Assembly (NCBI RefSeq): GCF_026151655.1 | Contig: NZ_JAMQPN010000010.1 | Span: 62,001 to 126,000, forward strand | Origin: Leptospira soteropolitanensis | GTDB lineage: Bacteria > Spirochaetota > Leptospiria > Leptospirales > Leptospiraceae | Reading direction: 5' to 3' | Length of the DNA: 64,000 nucleotides | Shown: positions 1 through 9,477 of the stretch, piece after piece | Numbering within the stretch: the stretch's first letter is position 1 | Layout of the letters: each line of letters begins with the position of its first letter | Program-made: the position numbers and the translations under genes | Notes under the pieces: generated by a model | Database searches by the model: none | Told to the model about the DNA's origin: nothing | The model's input: the letters and a program-made list of their open reading frames with translations, nothing else

Positions 1-1505
1 ACATCATATAGGTTTTGTTTTTTTTTGCCAGTACCAACCAATTCTTCGTAAGTGATTGTTTTGTAGTTCAAGTAGTCAACGGCCATATCATCCATGTTAT
101 GGCGGCGTTCTCCGGGATTTAGGAGGTAAGAAGCAAGCATGGTATCGAAATGGATTCCGGAAAGCTCCACGCCGTAATTCCGTAATACTAACAAATCATA
201 TTTAATGTTTTGTCCCACTTTTTTCCATTTGGGATCGGTAAACATTGGTTTTAAAACAGAGAGTCCTTCTTCAGGTGAAGGAAGAAGGTGACTATAGATG
301 GATTCTGGATGAGAGAAGGCAATATAGTAGCCAACGCCTGGTTCCTGCGAGAAGGAAACGCCAAGTAACTCCGCAAGCATTGGATCTTGGGAAGTAGTTT
401 CTGTATCTACAGAAATTGCTTTTTTTGGATCGAGTTTTGCGACTATTTTTTTTAGTTCATCCAAAGTTTGGATTCGTTTGTAATTTTTTTTGGTAACCGC
501 AGAACCTTTGTTTGGTTTTTTTTCGGTCTCAGTGTCGATTACATCTTTAGAATTTTTTTTGCCTTTTTTGATAGGTTCTTGTTCTGCACTTTTTTCTTTG
601 GAGTCTCCATCACTTACAATCGGAATACCTGCTTGTTTGGCAAGGTCACGATGAAGGACATTATAACCTTCGTCTTTGAAATACTGAACCTTTGCTGGAT
701 CATGGTAGTTCGGTAGTTTGAGATCACTTTTTTTGATATCGAGTTTGAGGTTTGTAACTATGGTTGCCAATTTTCTGGATAGAAATGCATTATCTTTGTC
801 AGCAGCTAACTTATCTATAAGTGATTTGTTTTTTACCTGATCTAGTTTTTTATAAATGGTTTCTAAGTTTCCAAATTCTTGAATGAGTTTAGCAGCTCCT
901 TTTTCGCCCACACCTTTGACACCAGGAATATTATCAGATGCGTCTCCGAGGAGTCCCATATAATCAGGCACTTGTTCTTTGGTGATTCCGATATTAGTTT
1001 CTACCCATTTAGGATCAATTTTTTCAAATTCGGAAACTCCGCGTTTGCCACGTAACATGTGTATATTTTTATCTAGGACTTGGTATAAATCTTTATCACT
1101 TGAAAGAATAACGATTTCTTCAAAATCTTTTCCAAACTTTTTGCATAAGGATCCAATGATATCGTCTGCTTCGATACCATCTATTTTATACATGGGAAAT
1201 TCTAAAGCTTTTAACATCTCATAGATTGTATGGATCTGAGGTTTTAGATCCTCTGGCATTGGTTTTCTATGGGCTTTGTAGTCTTCATATAAGTCGTTTC
1301 TTTCGAGTCTTGTCCCGGGATCAAATGTAAAGGCAATATGGGTTACTTTTTCATCTTGGAGGAGTTTAAATAACATCCGCCAAAACCCAAATACAGCACC
1401 ACTGGGAAGACCTGTTTTGGAGTTTGTGAGATTAGAAGCAGCAAAAGCAAAATAGGCTCGGAAAGCCAAAGCATGGCCATCAATGATAAGAAGTCTTCCA
1501 CTCAT
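1..1505 (-). CDS. polA: DNA polymerase I, N-terminal part (gene runs off the left edge)
   Basis: This is the 5' part of a DNA polymerase I gene, about 501 codons, reading leftward out of the window. The N-terminus (start MSGRLLIIDGHALAFRAYFA) is typical of the 5'-3' exonuclease (FEN) domain, which fills residues 1 to about 290. A 3'-5' exonuclease domain follows. Its ExoI motif is visible as VDTET near residue 367, so proofreading looks intact. The polymerase domain lies outside the window. The enzyme removes RNA primers and fills gaps in replication and repair. The ATG at 1503-1505 overlaps the stop of the upstream glycosyltransferase gene as ATGA, which suggests translational coupling. Confidence 0.93.
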   Translation of the reverse strand, partial: MSGRLLIIDGHALAFRAYFAFAASNLTNSKTGLPSGAVFGFWRMLFKLLQDEKVTHIAFTFDPGTRLERNDLYEDYKAHRKPMPEDLKPQIHTIYEMLKALEFPMYKIDGIEADDIIGSLCKKFGKDFEEIVILSSDKDLYQVLDKNIHMLRGKRGVSEFEKIDPKWVETNIGITKEQVPDYMGLLGDASDNIPGVKGVGEKGAAKLIQEFGNLETIYKKLDQVKNKSLIDKLAADKDNAFLSRKLATIVTNLKLDIKKSDLKLPNYHDPAKVQYFKDEGYNVLHRDLAKQAGIPIVSDGDSKEKSAEQEPIKKGKKNSKDVIDTETEKKPNKGSAVTKKNYKRIQTLDELKKIVAKLDPKKAISVDTETTSQDPMLAELLGVSFSQEPGVGYYIAFSHPESIYSHLLPSPEEGLSVLKPMFTDPKWKKVGQNIKYDLLVLRNYGVELSGIHFDTMLASYLLNPGERRHNMDDMAVDYLNYKTITYEELVGTGKKKQNLYD

Positions 1506-2608
1506 ATTGCTTCTCCGTACAATGCATCTCCTAAAAAGGAATAATAGATGAGTTTTGTTTTTTCAACTGTTTTGGTAACAGAAAATCGTTTTACTGAAGT
1601 TTTGTTAAAAGCACCGAACTTGGTTCTTAATTCTTCTGAAGCAACTAGTTTGTCCAAACCTTGTGCAATACTTTCTGAATCTCCCACCGAACAGACGTAA
1701 GCTCCTTCGTTGTGGTCCAACATTTCGCCGATTCCACCACCGTTGGTAGCAACAATGGGAAGGGCTGATGCCATTGCGTCTAAAACTGATGTTCCAAGAC
1801 CTTCTTCTTTAGAAGTGAGTGTAAAGATATCAAATAATGAGAGTAGGGCAGGAATATCCTTACGGTATCCAGTAAAAATCACTTTGTCTTTGATTCCTAA
1901 TAGATCTACTTGTGTTTTTAATTTGTGTTCTAACTTACCTTCCCCAACGATCATTAACCGGAAGTCTACATTCGTTCTCATTTTTGAGATCGCGTTGAGT
2001 AAAGTTTCTTGGTCTTTGTGATCGACAAGGGCAGCTACATTTCCTATCACGATACATTTTTTAGGGATATGGAATTCTTCTTTCAAGTATTCGTATGGTG
2101 CGGATTTAGAAAAACGTTTTAAATCAATTCCAGAATATACAGTAATGATTCTTTCAGGAGCAATTTTACTAGATATCATCACTTCTTTGATTTTTTGAGA
2201 AACTGGAAGATAATAATCGTTAGCTGGATGTTGGTATTTCCATCTAGAAAAAAAACTGGATTTTGGTTTGAAATCTACTCTTCTTGAAACAATCAAAGGT
2301 ATGTTTAAGTGATTTCGTTTGGCAAGTAGCGCTAATGTATGTGCGTGAGCTGTATGAGTATGAATGAGTTTTACTTTTTTTTCAATACAAAGAGATCGAA
2401 TATTCTTATATGCTTTTCTATCCCATTCTCCGCGCATTTCGATCGGAACAAATTCATAACCATTTTCTTTGCATTTTGATTCTAAAGGAGAACCCGGTTG
2501 GCCTACAACGATTTGTGGAATTTTGAAATTAGTTAGACCTTGGACTAAATAAAAAAGCTGCTGTTCTCCACCGCGCCATTCGCGGGAAGTATTTACATGA
2601 AGGATCAA
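1502..2608 (-). CDS. GT4-family glycosyltransferase
   Basis: This 368-residue protein has the two-domain GT-B layout of glycosyltransferase family 4. The N-terminal acceptor domain begins with VNTSREWRGGEQQ, a glycine-rich start typical of LPS-type transferases. The C-terminal nucleotide-sugar domain has the acidic E-x7-E region (SKEEGLGTSVLDAMA) followed by a GGGIGEML-like loop near residues 270-300. It probably transfers a sugar to a lipid or polysaccharide at the cytoplasmic face of the inner membrane, but donor and acceptor cannot be read from sequence. It overlaps polA by 4 bases and follows the RsbW-like gene by one base, so the three probably form one transcript. Confidence 0.85.
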   Translation of the reverse strand: MILHVNTSREWRGGEQQLFYLVQGLTNFKIPQIVVGQPGSPLESKCKENGYEFVPIEMRGEWDRKAYKNIRSLCIEKKVKLIHTHTAHAHTLALLAKRNHLNIPLIVSRRVDFKPKSSFFSRWKYQHPANDYYLPVSQKIKEVMISSKIAPERIITVYSGIDLKRFSKSAPYEYLKEEFHIPKKCIVIGNVAALVDHKDQETLLNAISKMRTNVDFRLMIVGEGKLEHKLKTQVDLLGIKDKVIFTGYRKDIPALLSLFDIFTLTSKEEGLGTSVLDAMASALPIVATNGGGIGEMLDHNEGAYVCSVGDSESIAQGLDKLVASEELRTKFGAFNKTSVKRFSVTKTVEKTKLIYYSFLGDALYGEAI

Positions 2609-2609
2609 A

Positions 2610-3209
2610 TTATAAGTGTTTGGAACGATCGTATTCGAGAGCGATGATGGAACCCATAACTTTGAATCCCGCTGGTGCTTCGTCTACCATTCCTTCTCCG
2701 TGAAACATTACTTTTACGGAGTCCATCATGGCATTGATAATTTTCAATCCTTTTCCCATGTTCTTATGTTTTTGACCAGAGCCATTATAAGGTAGGGTGT
2801 CCGGTTTTCTGCTTTGGTGATTTTTAATATGGTCAAGAAAGTTACTAAAACATTGGGATTGGTTCGATCTAAGTAGTTCCTTATCATTGTCAGGGAGAGA
2901 ACTTTCTTCTGATAACCCCGATCCATAATCTAAAATATAAAGTGTGAATTTGGCTGCATCAATACGCCAACGGCAAATAATGGTTTCATCACAGTGACAG
3001 GAAACATTGGCAGCAACCGCATTCGTCAGAGCTTCGTCTGCCGCTAGTTCAATTTGCATGATATTGTCAGAACTAAATCCATTATCTTCCAGTGTCCTTT
3101 TTAGTTCGGTACGGAAGTGTTTGACAGAGGACATGTCAGGGGGCAGGAACATAGCGTAAGATCCTACCGAAGGAGTTAATAAATAAGGCAATACTTCTGA
3201 TGCAGTCAA
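2610..3209 (-). CDS. RsbW-like ATP-binding (GHKL) regulatory protein
   Basis: This 199-residue protein carries a GHKL ATPase fold of the anti-sigma/serine kinase (RsbW, HATPase_c_2) type. The N-box is visible as IELAADEALTNAVAAN (residues about 50-65), the G1 box as DYGSG (about 93-97), and a later glycine motif as MGKGLKIINAM (about 150). Such proteins usually phosphorylate or sequester an anti-anti-sigma partner, often with a SpoIIE-type phosphatase as antagonist. A SpoIIE-type phosphatase lies at 41.3-43.1 kb, but no partner gene is adjacent. The start is a TTG preceded by a purine-rich GGAGGAG stretch. Family assignment is firm; the partner is unknown. Confidence 0.8.
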   Translation of the reverse strand: MTASEVLPYLLTPSVGSYAMFLPPDMSSVKHFRTELKRTLEDNGFSSDNIMQIELAADEALTNAVAANVSCHCDETIICRWRIDAAKFTLYILDYGSGLSEESSLPDNDKELLRSNQSQCFSNFLDHIKNHQSRKPDTLPYNGSGQKHKNMGKGLKIINAMMDSVKVMFHGEGMVDEAPAGFKVMGSIIALEYDRSKHL

Positions 3210-3306
3210 AGGCCGTCTTCTCCTCCCCTCTCCTCATATTACACGAAGGAGAAGGAGAAAAAAAGTCAAAAATGCCCTAAAAGCAAACCGTCGGAGAAAA
3301 AATTTC

Positions 3307-4857
3307 TTAAATGGTGAGGCCAAGAGTCTCGGACAAGTGTTCCATTCGTTTGACCAGTTTCTCTTGGCCAAGAAGGCTAAAGAGAATGGGTAGTTCTAAT
3401 CCGTGGGATTTTCCCGTAGTTATGGCTCGGATCGGCATAAAAAGGGTTCTGCCTTTTTCGCCGGTGTTTTCTCCGGCCTTGGCCATCGCCTCTTTGTAGT
3501 CGTCTGGGGTTACCAAATTCTGAGATTTCACATATTGGTAAAACGCAGAAACTACAGCTTTCCCGTTCCCGTCTAGAATCAGTTGTTTTGCTTCCTCATT
3601 TTCAAATTGGAGGTTTTCCAAAAAGAATTCTTCGATGTATGGTGGAGCTTGGATGAGGCGATCTAGATAAACTCGAACGGAATCTAAGATGGAAAGTAAT
3701 TGTGGGTTGGTTCCATTTTTAAACTCTTCTGGAATTTGGCAATCTTTGAGGAATGGCTCGAGTTCTTTCCCAAGGGTTTCAATCTTCACGTCACGAATGT
3801 ATTTATTCGACATCCAATTGAGTTTAGATTTTGGGTTTAGATATTCCGCAAGGCCAAGAAGAGATAATTTATTGAAATCAACAGTTTCCTTTTCTTCTTC
3901 TTTCAGTTTTTTAAATACATCGAAGGTTGCAGGAGATTTAGAGCAGCGTTCCACATCAAACACAGTACAAAGTTCTTCATCGCTCATATATTCTTTCCCA
4001 TCGGGAGACGTCCAACCAAGCAATGCCATATAATTTCTCATGGTATCACTCGAGTAACCTAAGTCACGGAACGCAAGAACAGAAGTGGCACCGGCCCGTT
4101 TGGAAAGTTTTTTCCCATCGGTTCCTACAATTTCACTGGCATGGGCAAAACGAGGGAGAGGAAATCCAAAGGCTTCAAAAATCAAAATTTGACGAGGAGT
4201 ATTGGAAAGATGGCCCACTCCACGAATTACATGTGTGATTTTCATAAGTGCGTCATCAATCACCACAGCATAGTTATACGATGGAAATCCGTCTGATTTC
4301 ACAATGATAAAGTCACCTATGAGTTTTGATTCAAACTTTACTTTTCCTTGAATCATATCGTCTACGATTACAATCTTATGTGGGGTTTTGAATCTTACGG
4401 TAAAGGGGATTTTTTTCTCAATTTGGGATTGGATTTCTGTATCAGTAAGGTCTGAACATTTACCATCATAAATATAGGGAATCCCCATCGCATCGGCTTG
4501 TTTTTTTTTGCCCTCAAGTTCCTCTGCAGAACAAAAACAACGATAAGCTTTTTTTTCAGAGATTAGTTTGTCTGTGTATTCTTTATAAATATGAATTCTT
4601 TCGGACTGAGTGTATGGGCCGTTTGGACCTCCTACTCCAGGACCTTCGTCCCATTCCATTCCGAGCCACTTCAAAGATTCTAAAATGATTTTGAAGGAAG
4701 CTTCTGTCGAACGATCTTGGTCCGTATCTTCAATGCGTAGTAAAAACTTTCCTTTTTTTGCTTTCGCATACAAATAATTAAATAAAGCAGTTCTTGCTCC
4801 TCCAACATGGAGAAATCCAGATGGGGATGGGGCAAAACGGGTGCGAACTTCTGTCAT
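3307..4857 (-). CDS. gltX: Glutamyl-tRNA synthetase
   Basis: This class I aminoacyl-tRNA synthetase charges tRNA-Glu with glutamate. At 516 residues it has normal length. The HIGH-type signature is HVGG (residues 17-20, in [11 protein letters not shown]). The KMSKS-type signature is KLSKR near residue 250. A zinc-binding stem-contact region is suggested by CFC with a later YDGKC (about residues 106-134). The remainder is the alpha-helical anticodon-binding domain. The start codon overlaps the end of the preceding lipoprotein gene by 4 bases. Whether the enzyme is discriminating or also charges tRNA-Gln depends on whether gatCAB is elsewhere in the genome. Confidence 0.96.
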   Translation of the reverse strand: MTEVRTRFAPSPSGFLHVGGARTALFNYLYAKAKKGKFLLRIEDTDQDRSTEASFKIILESLKWLGMEWDEGPGVGGPNGPYTQSERIHIYKEYTDKLISEKKAYRCFCSAEELEGKKKQADAMGIPYIYDGKCSDLTDTEIQSQIEKKIPFTVRFKTPHKIVIVDDMIQGKVKFESKLIGDFIIVKSDGFPSYNYAVVIDDALMKITHVIRGVGHLSNTPRQILIFEAFGFPLPRFAHASEIVGTDGKKLSKRAGATSVLAFRDLGYSSDTMRNYMALLGWTSPDGKEYMSDEELCTVFDVERCSKSPATFDVFKKLKEEEKETVDFNKLSLLGLAEYLNPKSKLNWMSNKYIRDVKIETLGKELEPFLKDCQIPEEFKNGTNPQLLSILDSVRVYLDRLIQAPPYIEEFFLENLQFENEEAKQLILDGNGKAVVSAFYQYVKSQNLVTPDDYKEAMAKAGENTGEKGRTLFMPIRAITTGKSHGLELPILFSLLGQEKLVKRMEHLSETLGLTI

Positions 4858-5726
4858 TTCATTTCCTCTCTGAGTAAAAAGTCTCCGATCCGTTTGTAAC
4901 CAAATGGCTCTTTTGTTTTGTTGGTAAGCCCATTTGTATACGGTGGAACAAAGTATAGTAGTGTATTATTTTCTTTATAAATAAGTTTGGAATATAATTT
5001 GTCGGTTTCTGTTTCATTTAACTCATAACGAAGTTGTAGATAGTCGTAATGATTGGAAACATGTTCCGATTTAATTGTGTCAGCTTCTTGTTTCGTATAA
5101 ACTGTGGAATTGGAAAAGAATTCCATAGTTCCCAAACTATGGGACCAACGGTTCTCACCTCCAAGTGAGGAAAAAACTCCTTCTTCAATGAGTTGTCCTG
5201 TATCTCCACCTAATTCAAATATGTCGAACTCTTCAATAGAAGATTTAATTTCGTTGTTATTAGTTTTGTTTTCTAAGAGAGAAGAGAGTGTCGAACCTTT
5301 TGTTTCCGAAGCGAAGGATTCAGTATAAACAAAAAGAATTCGTTTTTCAGATTCTTCTTTTTTGAATTTGCCGACCTTTTTGTTCCAAATGATTTTATAA
5401 GACTCAAATGGTTCGTTGCCGAATTCCGATTTAACTTTTGATAAAAAATTACTGTCATAAGCAAGGAAACTGAGCTCGATTTTCTCCGCATATCCTGTTG
5501 TTTTTCCCGGTTCCCATTCAATAAATCGGAAGTGTGAGGAACCTTCTTTGAAGAAGGAAGAAGACATTTTTCTTGGAGATTTAATGTATAAAACAGAAGC
5601 GGGAATTTCTGAAATTGGCTCTCTCTTGATGAGTGATTTCAGGTTCTGGCAATTGGATCCAGAAAAAAAAATCAAGGTACATAAAAGCCAATAGAATCGG
5701 GAGTATTCTTGAGTTTCTGGGGACAT
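4854..5726 (-). CDS. Putative lipoprotein of unknown function
   Basis: A 290-residue protein of unknown function. The N-terminus has a hydrophobic stretch ([16 protein letters not shown]) ending in a cysteine near residue 26. This fits the relaxed spirochaetal lipobox, although the residues just before the cysteine are not a canonical LxxC. The rest is soluble, rich in charged residues and beta-prone, with no motif I recognise. It sits directly upstream of gltX with a 4-base overlap, so the two are probably cotranscribed. Export and lipidation are inferred only from the N-terminus. Confidence 0.65.
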   Translation of the reverse strand: MSPETQEYSRFYWLLCTLIFFSGSNCQNLKSLIKREPISEIPASVLYIKSPRKMSSSFFKEGSSHFRFIEWEPGKTTGYAEKIELSFLAYDSNFLSKVKSEFGNEPFESYKIIWNKKVGKFKKEESEKRILFVYTESFASETKGSTLSSLLENKTNNNEIKSSIEEFDIFELGGDTGQLIEEGVFSSLGGENRWSHSLGTMEFFSNSTVYTKQEADTIKSEHVSNHYDYLQLRYELNETETDKLYSKLIYKENNTLLYFVPPYTNGLTNKTKEPFGYKRIGDFLLREEMK

Positions 5727-5806
5727 AGACCGGTGCGTATCGCCAGTCTAAAAAGGGAAAACCGCTTGACAAGTCAATTCACCCCATCCCTGTGTCATTT
5801 GGAACC

Positions 5807-7177
5807 ATGAAGAACGAAGAACAGTATCCGAAACGCCCCTTTGAAGACCAAGTGAATGATGACCAAAGGAAATACTCTCGCTACGTATGCGATTCAAGAG
5901 CCATTCCGCAAGAAATTGATGGTCTAAAGCCTGTTCAACGAAGGATTTTATGGGCGATGTGGAACTCCGATGCGAGAAACCGTCATACCAAAACTGTAAA
6001 AGTGGCAGGGCTTGCAATGGGATACCATCCTCACGGAGATCGTTCCATCCAAGACGCTCTTTCCCAAATGGCCCAAGACTTTGCCTTTGCCAATAACTAT
6101 CCGCTAGTTCATGGAGAAGGAACTTTTGGTGACGTTTTAGATCCGAATGCGATTGCATCACCTCGTTATACAGAAGTCAAACTATCCGACTTTGCAAAAG
6201 ATTTAGGTTTTTTTGAAAGTTTACCGGACATTGATTATGTCAAAAACTACGATGAAACCGAAGATGAGCCCATTCATTTTGTGGGAAAAGTACCCGTTGT
6301 ACTCTTAAATAACATCCAAGGAATTGCAACGGGTTTCCGTTGTTTTATTCCTGCACATAAACTCAGTGATGTCATCGAATCACAAGTGACGTATTTAAAA
6401 ACGGGAAAACCAAAAAAGATCACTCCTTGGTACAAAGGTTACGGTGGTGAAGTGAAGTTGTCCAAAAATGACAATGGTAGCACTGTGATGTCGACTACTT
6501 TTGGTTTCAAAAAAGAAGATGGGAAATTGTTTCTTGTTGATGCTCCCATGAACTGGAACCGAGAAAAGGTAGTTGGTTATTTGGATGATCTTATCGAAAA
6601 GAAAGACAATTGGTTAAAGGATTATATTGATCATTCCAGCCAAACCTTTAAGATTGAACTCGTTGCTAAAAAAGGGGAAGAACCTTCTGAAAAAGAAATA
6701 AAGGAACTTTTTTCCAAAGAGAACAATGAAGTTTTAACGATAAACGTCATTACACACGAAGGAAAACTTCGTAATTTTAATCCAGAAGAAATTATCAAAC
6801 GGTTCTGTGATTTTAGGAAAACCCATCTCATCCGTCGTTTCAAACGACTTGCGGGATTGGAAAAAGAAAAGATCGATCGTAACTCAGAACTCATTCGGTT
6901 CATTAAAGAAAAATGGAACGAAAAAGTAACAGGGATTAAATCCAAAAAAGAATTCGAAGATAAATTGAAAGCAGCTAAGTTCGTTTATTTCGAGTGGTTG
7001 AGTTCCATACCCGTGTATCGAATGACTTTGGAAGAAGTTCGTAAATGTGAAGATGCCATTGTGGAAGCCAAAACAAAATATACCGAGTATACAGCATTAC
7101 AAAAAGATGATAAAAAACTCACCGGTTTTATGACCGATGAACTTGATGAACTAAAGAAAAAATGGGATCCGAAATAA
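5807..7177 (+). CDS. Type IIA topoisomerase, breakage-reunion subunit (T4 gp52/GyrA-like, no C-terminal pinwheel)
   Basis: This is the DNA-cleaving subunit of a type IIA topoisomerase. It contains the winged-helix region with [15 protein letters not shown], the GYHPHGD loop, and the catalytic tyrosine in SPRYTEVK (residue about 121 from this start). The tower/coiled-coil region follows. It ends at about 456 residues, so the C-terminal beta-pinwheel of gyrase A and ParC is absent. This size and layout match the phage T4 medium subunit gp52. I chose ATG 5807, with TTTGGA just upstream, over an in-frame GTG at 5792. The B-type subunit follows after 6 bases. The order A then B is the reverse of most gyrBA operons. 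Databases may call it parC or gyrA. Confidence 0.88.
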   Translation: MKNEEQYPKRPFEDQVNDDQRKYSRYVCDSRAIPQEIDGLKPVQRRILWAMWNSDARNRHTKTVKVAGLAMGYHPHGDRSIQDALSQMAQDFAFANNYPLVHGEGTFGDVLDPNAIASPRYTEVKLSDFAKDLGFFESLPDIDYVKNYDETEDEPIHFVGKVPVVLLNNIQGIATGFRCFIPAHKLSDVIESQVTYLKTGKPKKITPWYKGYGGEVKLSKNDNGSTVMSTTFGFKKEDGKLFLVDAPMNWNREKVVGYLDDLIEKKDNWLKDYIDHSSQTFKIELVAKKGEEPSEKEIKELFSKENNEVLTINVITHEGKLRNFNPEEIIKRFCDFRKTHLIRRFKRLAGLEKEKIDRNSELIRFIKEKWNEKVTGIKSKKEFEDKLKAAKFVYFEWLSSIPVYRMTLEEVRKCEDAIVEAKTKYTEYTALQKDDKKLTGFMTDELDELKKKWDPK

Positions 7178-7183
7178 TTTAAT

Positions 7184-9310
7184 ATGGCTCAAAAAACTGA
7201 AAAAACCTCAGGAAATTCGCGAAATTTTAAGAAATTATCGAATGTAGAACACGTTCGTATGCGGACCGGAATGTGGCTTGGGCAAAACTCCCTTTCCACT
7301 TTTGAACAACATTTTTTTACCAAAGACAACTCTGGTAAATATGATATCGTTCATGAAGAACTTTCTGACATTCCTGCCAAACTCAAATGTTTGGACGAAG
7401 CCTGTATGAACTGCGTGGATGAGTATAGAAAGAACTTAAACGACAAATCCATCCCTGAAAAAGACAAAATGAACAAACTCATCATCCAATTGTCTACCGA
7501 TCGCAAACGTGTGACCATCCAAGACAACGGTCGTGGAATTCCTGCAGACAATGCAGAAGGGGTTTACCTCCATTTGATGTATGGCGAAAACTTTGATGAT
7601 AAAGTCAAAGAAGACCATGTTGCAGGACAGAACGGTGTGGGGATTTCACTTGTGCGTATGGTTTCTTCTTTCTTTAGAGTGAAGACCATCAATGGTGGGA
7701 AAGCTTACAAAAAAATGTTTAGCATCCATGATGATGTTAAAAAAACCATTCGTAGTTTCAAACTTTCCAAAGAAGATACAGAACGGGTTCATTTATACTA
7801 TGATGAACATGGAACCTTTGTCGATTGTCCGTTATTATCTGCCGACCAAATCAAACAACTAAAAGCGCCTTGTGATAAAACAGGGATGACTGCTGTTGTC
7901 GAAACTGCTAAAAAAGAAGACCACGGAACTACAGTAGAGTTTGAACTAAACCCTACATATTTTAATAACTTAGACACTTCGTTTAACATCAATTTGGTGA
8001 AGCAATACCTGCAAGACATCGCAATGTCGAATCCTGGCTTAGAAGTAGTTTTCATTCACAAAACCGGAAAAGAGAAGTATAAATTCAAAAAAGGTTTTGA
8101 TGAGATTTTTAGTAATTCCGAGATGGTTTACTACAAATTGGATTACTCGGATAAAACATCCGCTACTCAAATCCATATGGATACTTATGTGGTTGTGGGA
8201 CAAAACAAAACTCTTACTTGGGTGAACTCGATTTTTTGCCCTCAAGGTGGATCTGCCATTGAATATTTAGAAAACAGACTTTGTGATGAGATTCGTAAAA
8301 AATCACAAATTGTCAGTTTAGAAAAGAAACTAAACACTCAATGTACAAGAAACGACGTCAGAAGTTGTTTTCATATGTATGTGAACCTTCGTATCCTCAA
8401 TCCAAGGTTTAAGTCTCAAGATAAATCCTATCTCATCAATGATTTGAATGAAGACATTCGAAAGTCTGTGGACAAACACCTTGACAAACTTTTGAAGAAA
8501 ACGGGCCTCATCGAAGAAATTAAGATGGTGATGGAACGCAGAACCCAGATGAAACAGCTCGAGGACGCTCAGAAAGGCCTCCGTAAGGCGTCTCGGAACA
8601 ATATCCCTAAGCTTATGCCTCCGACTGGCAAACCAAACGATCCAGGCCGAATTTTATTTGTGGCCGAAGGGGATTCGGCGATTGCGGGTTTACGTCCGGC
8701 AAGAAATCCAAAATTACATGGACTTTTCCCTCTGCGGGGAAAACCACTCAACTGTAAAGGAATGTCTCTTGCCAAAGCCATGCAAAACGAAGAGATGAAA
8801 AACATCGTGGCCATTGTGGGTCTACCTCTAGACCAAAAGGTTAAGTCCATAGATGAACTTCATTACGATCGTATCAGCATCATCACTGATGCGGATTTTG
8901 ACGGGTATGCCATTAGGTCTCTCATGTTGTCTTTTTTCTACGAGTATTGGCCGGAGCTTTTTGATTTAGGTTTTATCAATATTTCTGCAGCACCACTTTA
9001 CGAAGTGGATGTAAAGTGGAAAGATGCCAAAAAGGAAACTGTTTTCTGTATTGATGATGCCGAATATGAGAAGTTAGTTGCTAAAGTCAATAAACAAGGT
9101 GGCGAAATCACACGTAAAAAACGAAATAAAGGACTAGGGGAAACGGGAAAAGAGGCAATGAAATACGCTGTAGATCATTGTATGACCACTATCACTGTGG
9201 GAAACAAAAAGACAGCAAAGAATACGCAAGACCTTTGGTTTCACAAAGACTATGCAGAAAAACGCCGGGAAGCGATTTCTGAATACTCCATGAGTGTGAT
9301 CGAAGACTAA
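7184..9310 (+). CDS. Type IIA topoisomerase, ATPase/TOPRIM subunit (T4 gp39/Top2-like)
   Basis: This 708-residue ATPase subunit partners the preceding gene. The N-terminal region [19 protein letters not shown] resembles the eukaryotic Top2 and T4 form of the ATP lid start (RPDTYIG region) more than bacterial GyrB. GHKL motifs follow: [18 protein letters not shown] and [10 protein letters not shown]. The transducer domain is next. The TOPRIM domain has EGDSA near residue 494 and DADFDG near residue 568, the metal-binding acidic residues. A GLGET segment near the C-terminus corresponds to the usual GLGEM. All catalytic elements look intact, so the pair should be an active ATP-dependent strand-passing enzyme. 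Whether it decatenates or relaxes DNA is not evident. Confidence 0.88.
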   Translation: MAQKTEKTSGNSRNFKKLSNVEHVRMRTGMWLGQNSLSTFEQHFFTKDNSGKYDIVHEELSDIPAKLKCLDEACMNCVDEYRKNLNDKSIPEKDKMNKLIIQLSTDRKRVTIQDNGRGIPADNAEGVYLHLMYGENFDDKVKEDHVAGQNGVGISLVRMVSSFFRVKTINGGKAYKKMFSIHDDVKKTIRSFKLSKEDTERVHLYYDEHGTFVDCPLLSADQIKQLKAPCDKTGMTAVVETAKKEDHGTTVEFELNPTYFNNLDTSFNINLVKQYLQDIAMSNPGLEVVFIHKTGKEKYKFKKGFDEIFSNSEMVYYKLDYSDKTSATQIHMDTYVVVGQNKTLTWVNSIFCPQGGSAIEYLENRLCDEIRKKSQIVSLEKKLNTQCTRNDVRSCFHMYVNLRILNPRFKSQDKSYLINDLNEDIRKSVDKHLDKLLKKTGLIEEIKMVMERRTQMKQLEDAQKGLRKASRNNIPKLMPPTGKPNDPGRILFVAEGDSAIAGLRPARNPKLHGLFPLRGKPLNCKGMSLAKAMQNEEMKNIVAIVGLPLDQKVKSIDELHYDRISIITDADFDGYAIRSLMLSFFYEYWPELFDLGFINISAAPLYEVDVKWKDAKKETVFCIDDAEYEKLVAKVNKQGGEITRKKRNKGLGETGKEAMKYAVDHCMTTITVGNKKTAKNTQDLWFHKDYAEKRREAISEYSMSVIED

Positions 9311-9353
9311 CCTTTTCGAACGTACCACCCAAACTTTTACCAACAAACAAAAC

Positions 9354-9389
9354 CCAAACGAGAGAACTTTTGTAGTTCTTTCCGTTTGG
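9354..9389 (+). terminator. Hairpin after the topoisomerase genes, possible terminator
   Basis: CCAAACG at 9354-9360 pairs with CGTTTGG at 9383-9389. The inner AGAGAAC can pair with GTTCTTT with one irregular position, around a short TTTTGTA loop. There is no strong T-run after it. A second weaker inverted repeat (ATCAC ... GTGAT) follows at about 9397-9427. It could end the topoisomerase transcript or stabilise its 3' end. Confidence 0.4.
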
Positions 9390-9477
9390 CATAGCGATCA
9401 CTCCCTAGCCCGTAGGTCTTGGGTGATTCCTAATTTATGAGCTTGCGTCAAATGATTGATTTTTATTTTTTAGGGGA

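Noticed and set aside
5748..6161. 137-codon minus-strand frame over the start of the topoisomerase A subunit
   Set aside because: Overlaps conserved coding sequence on the other strand and has no family resemblance.
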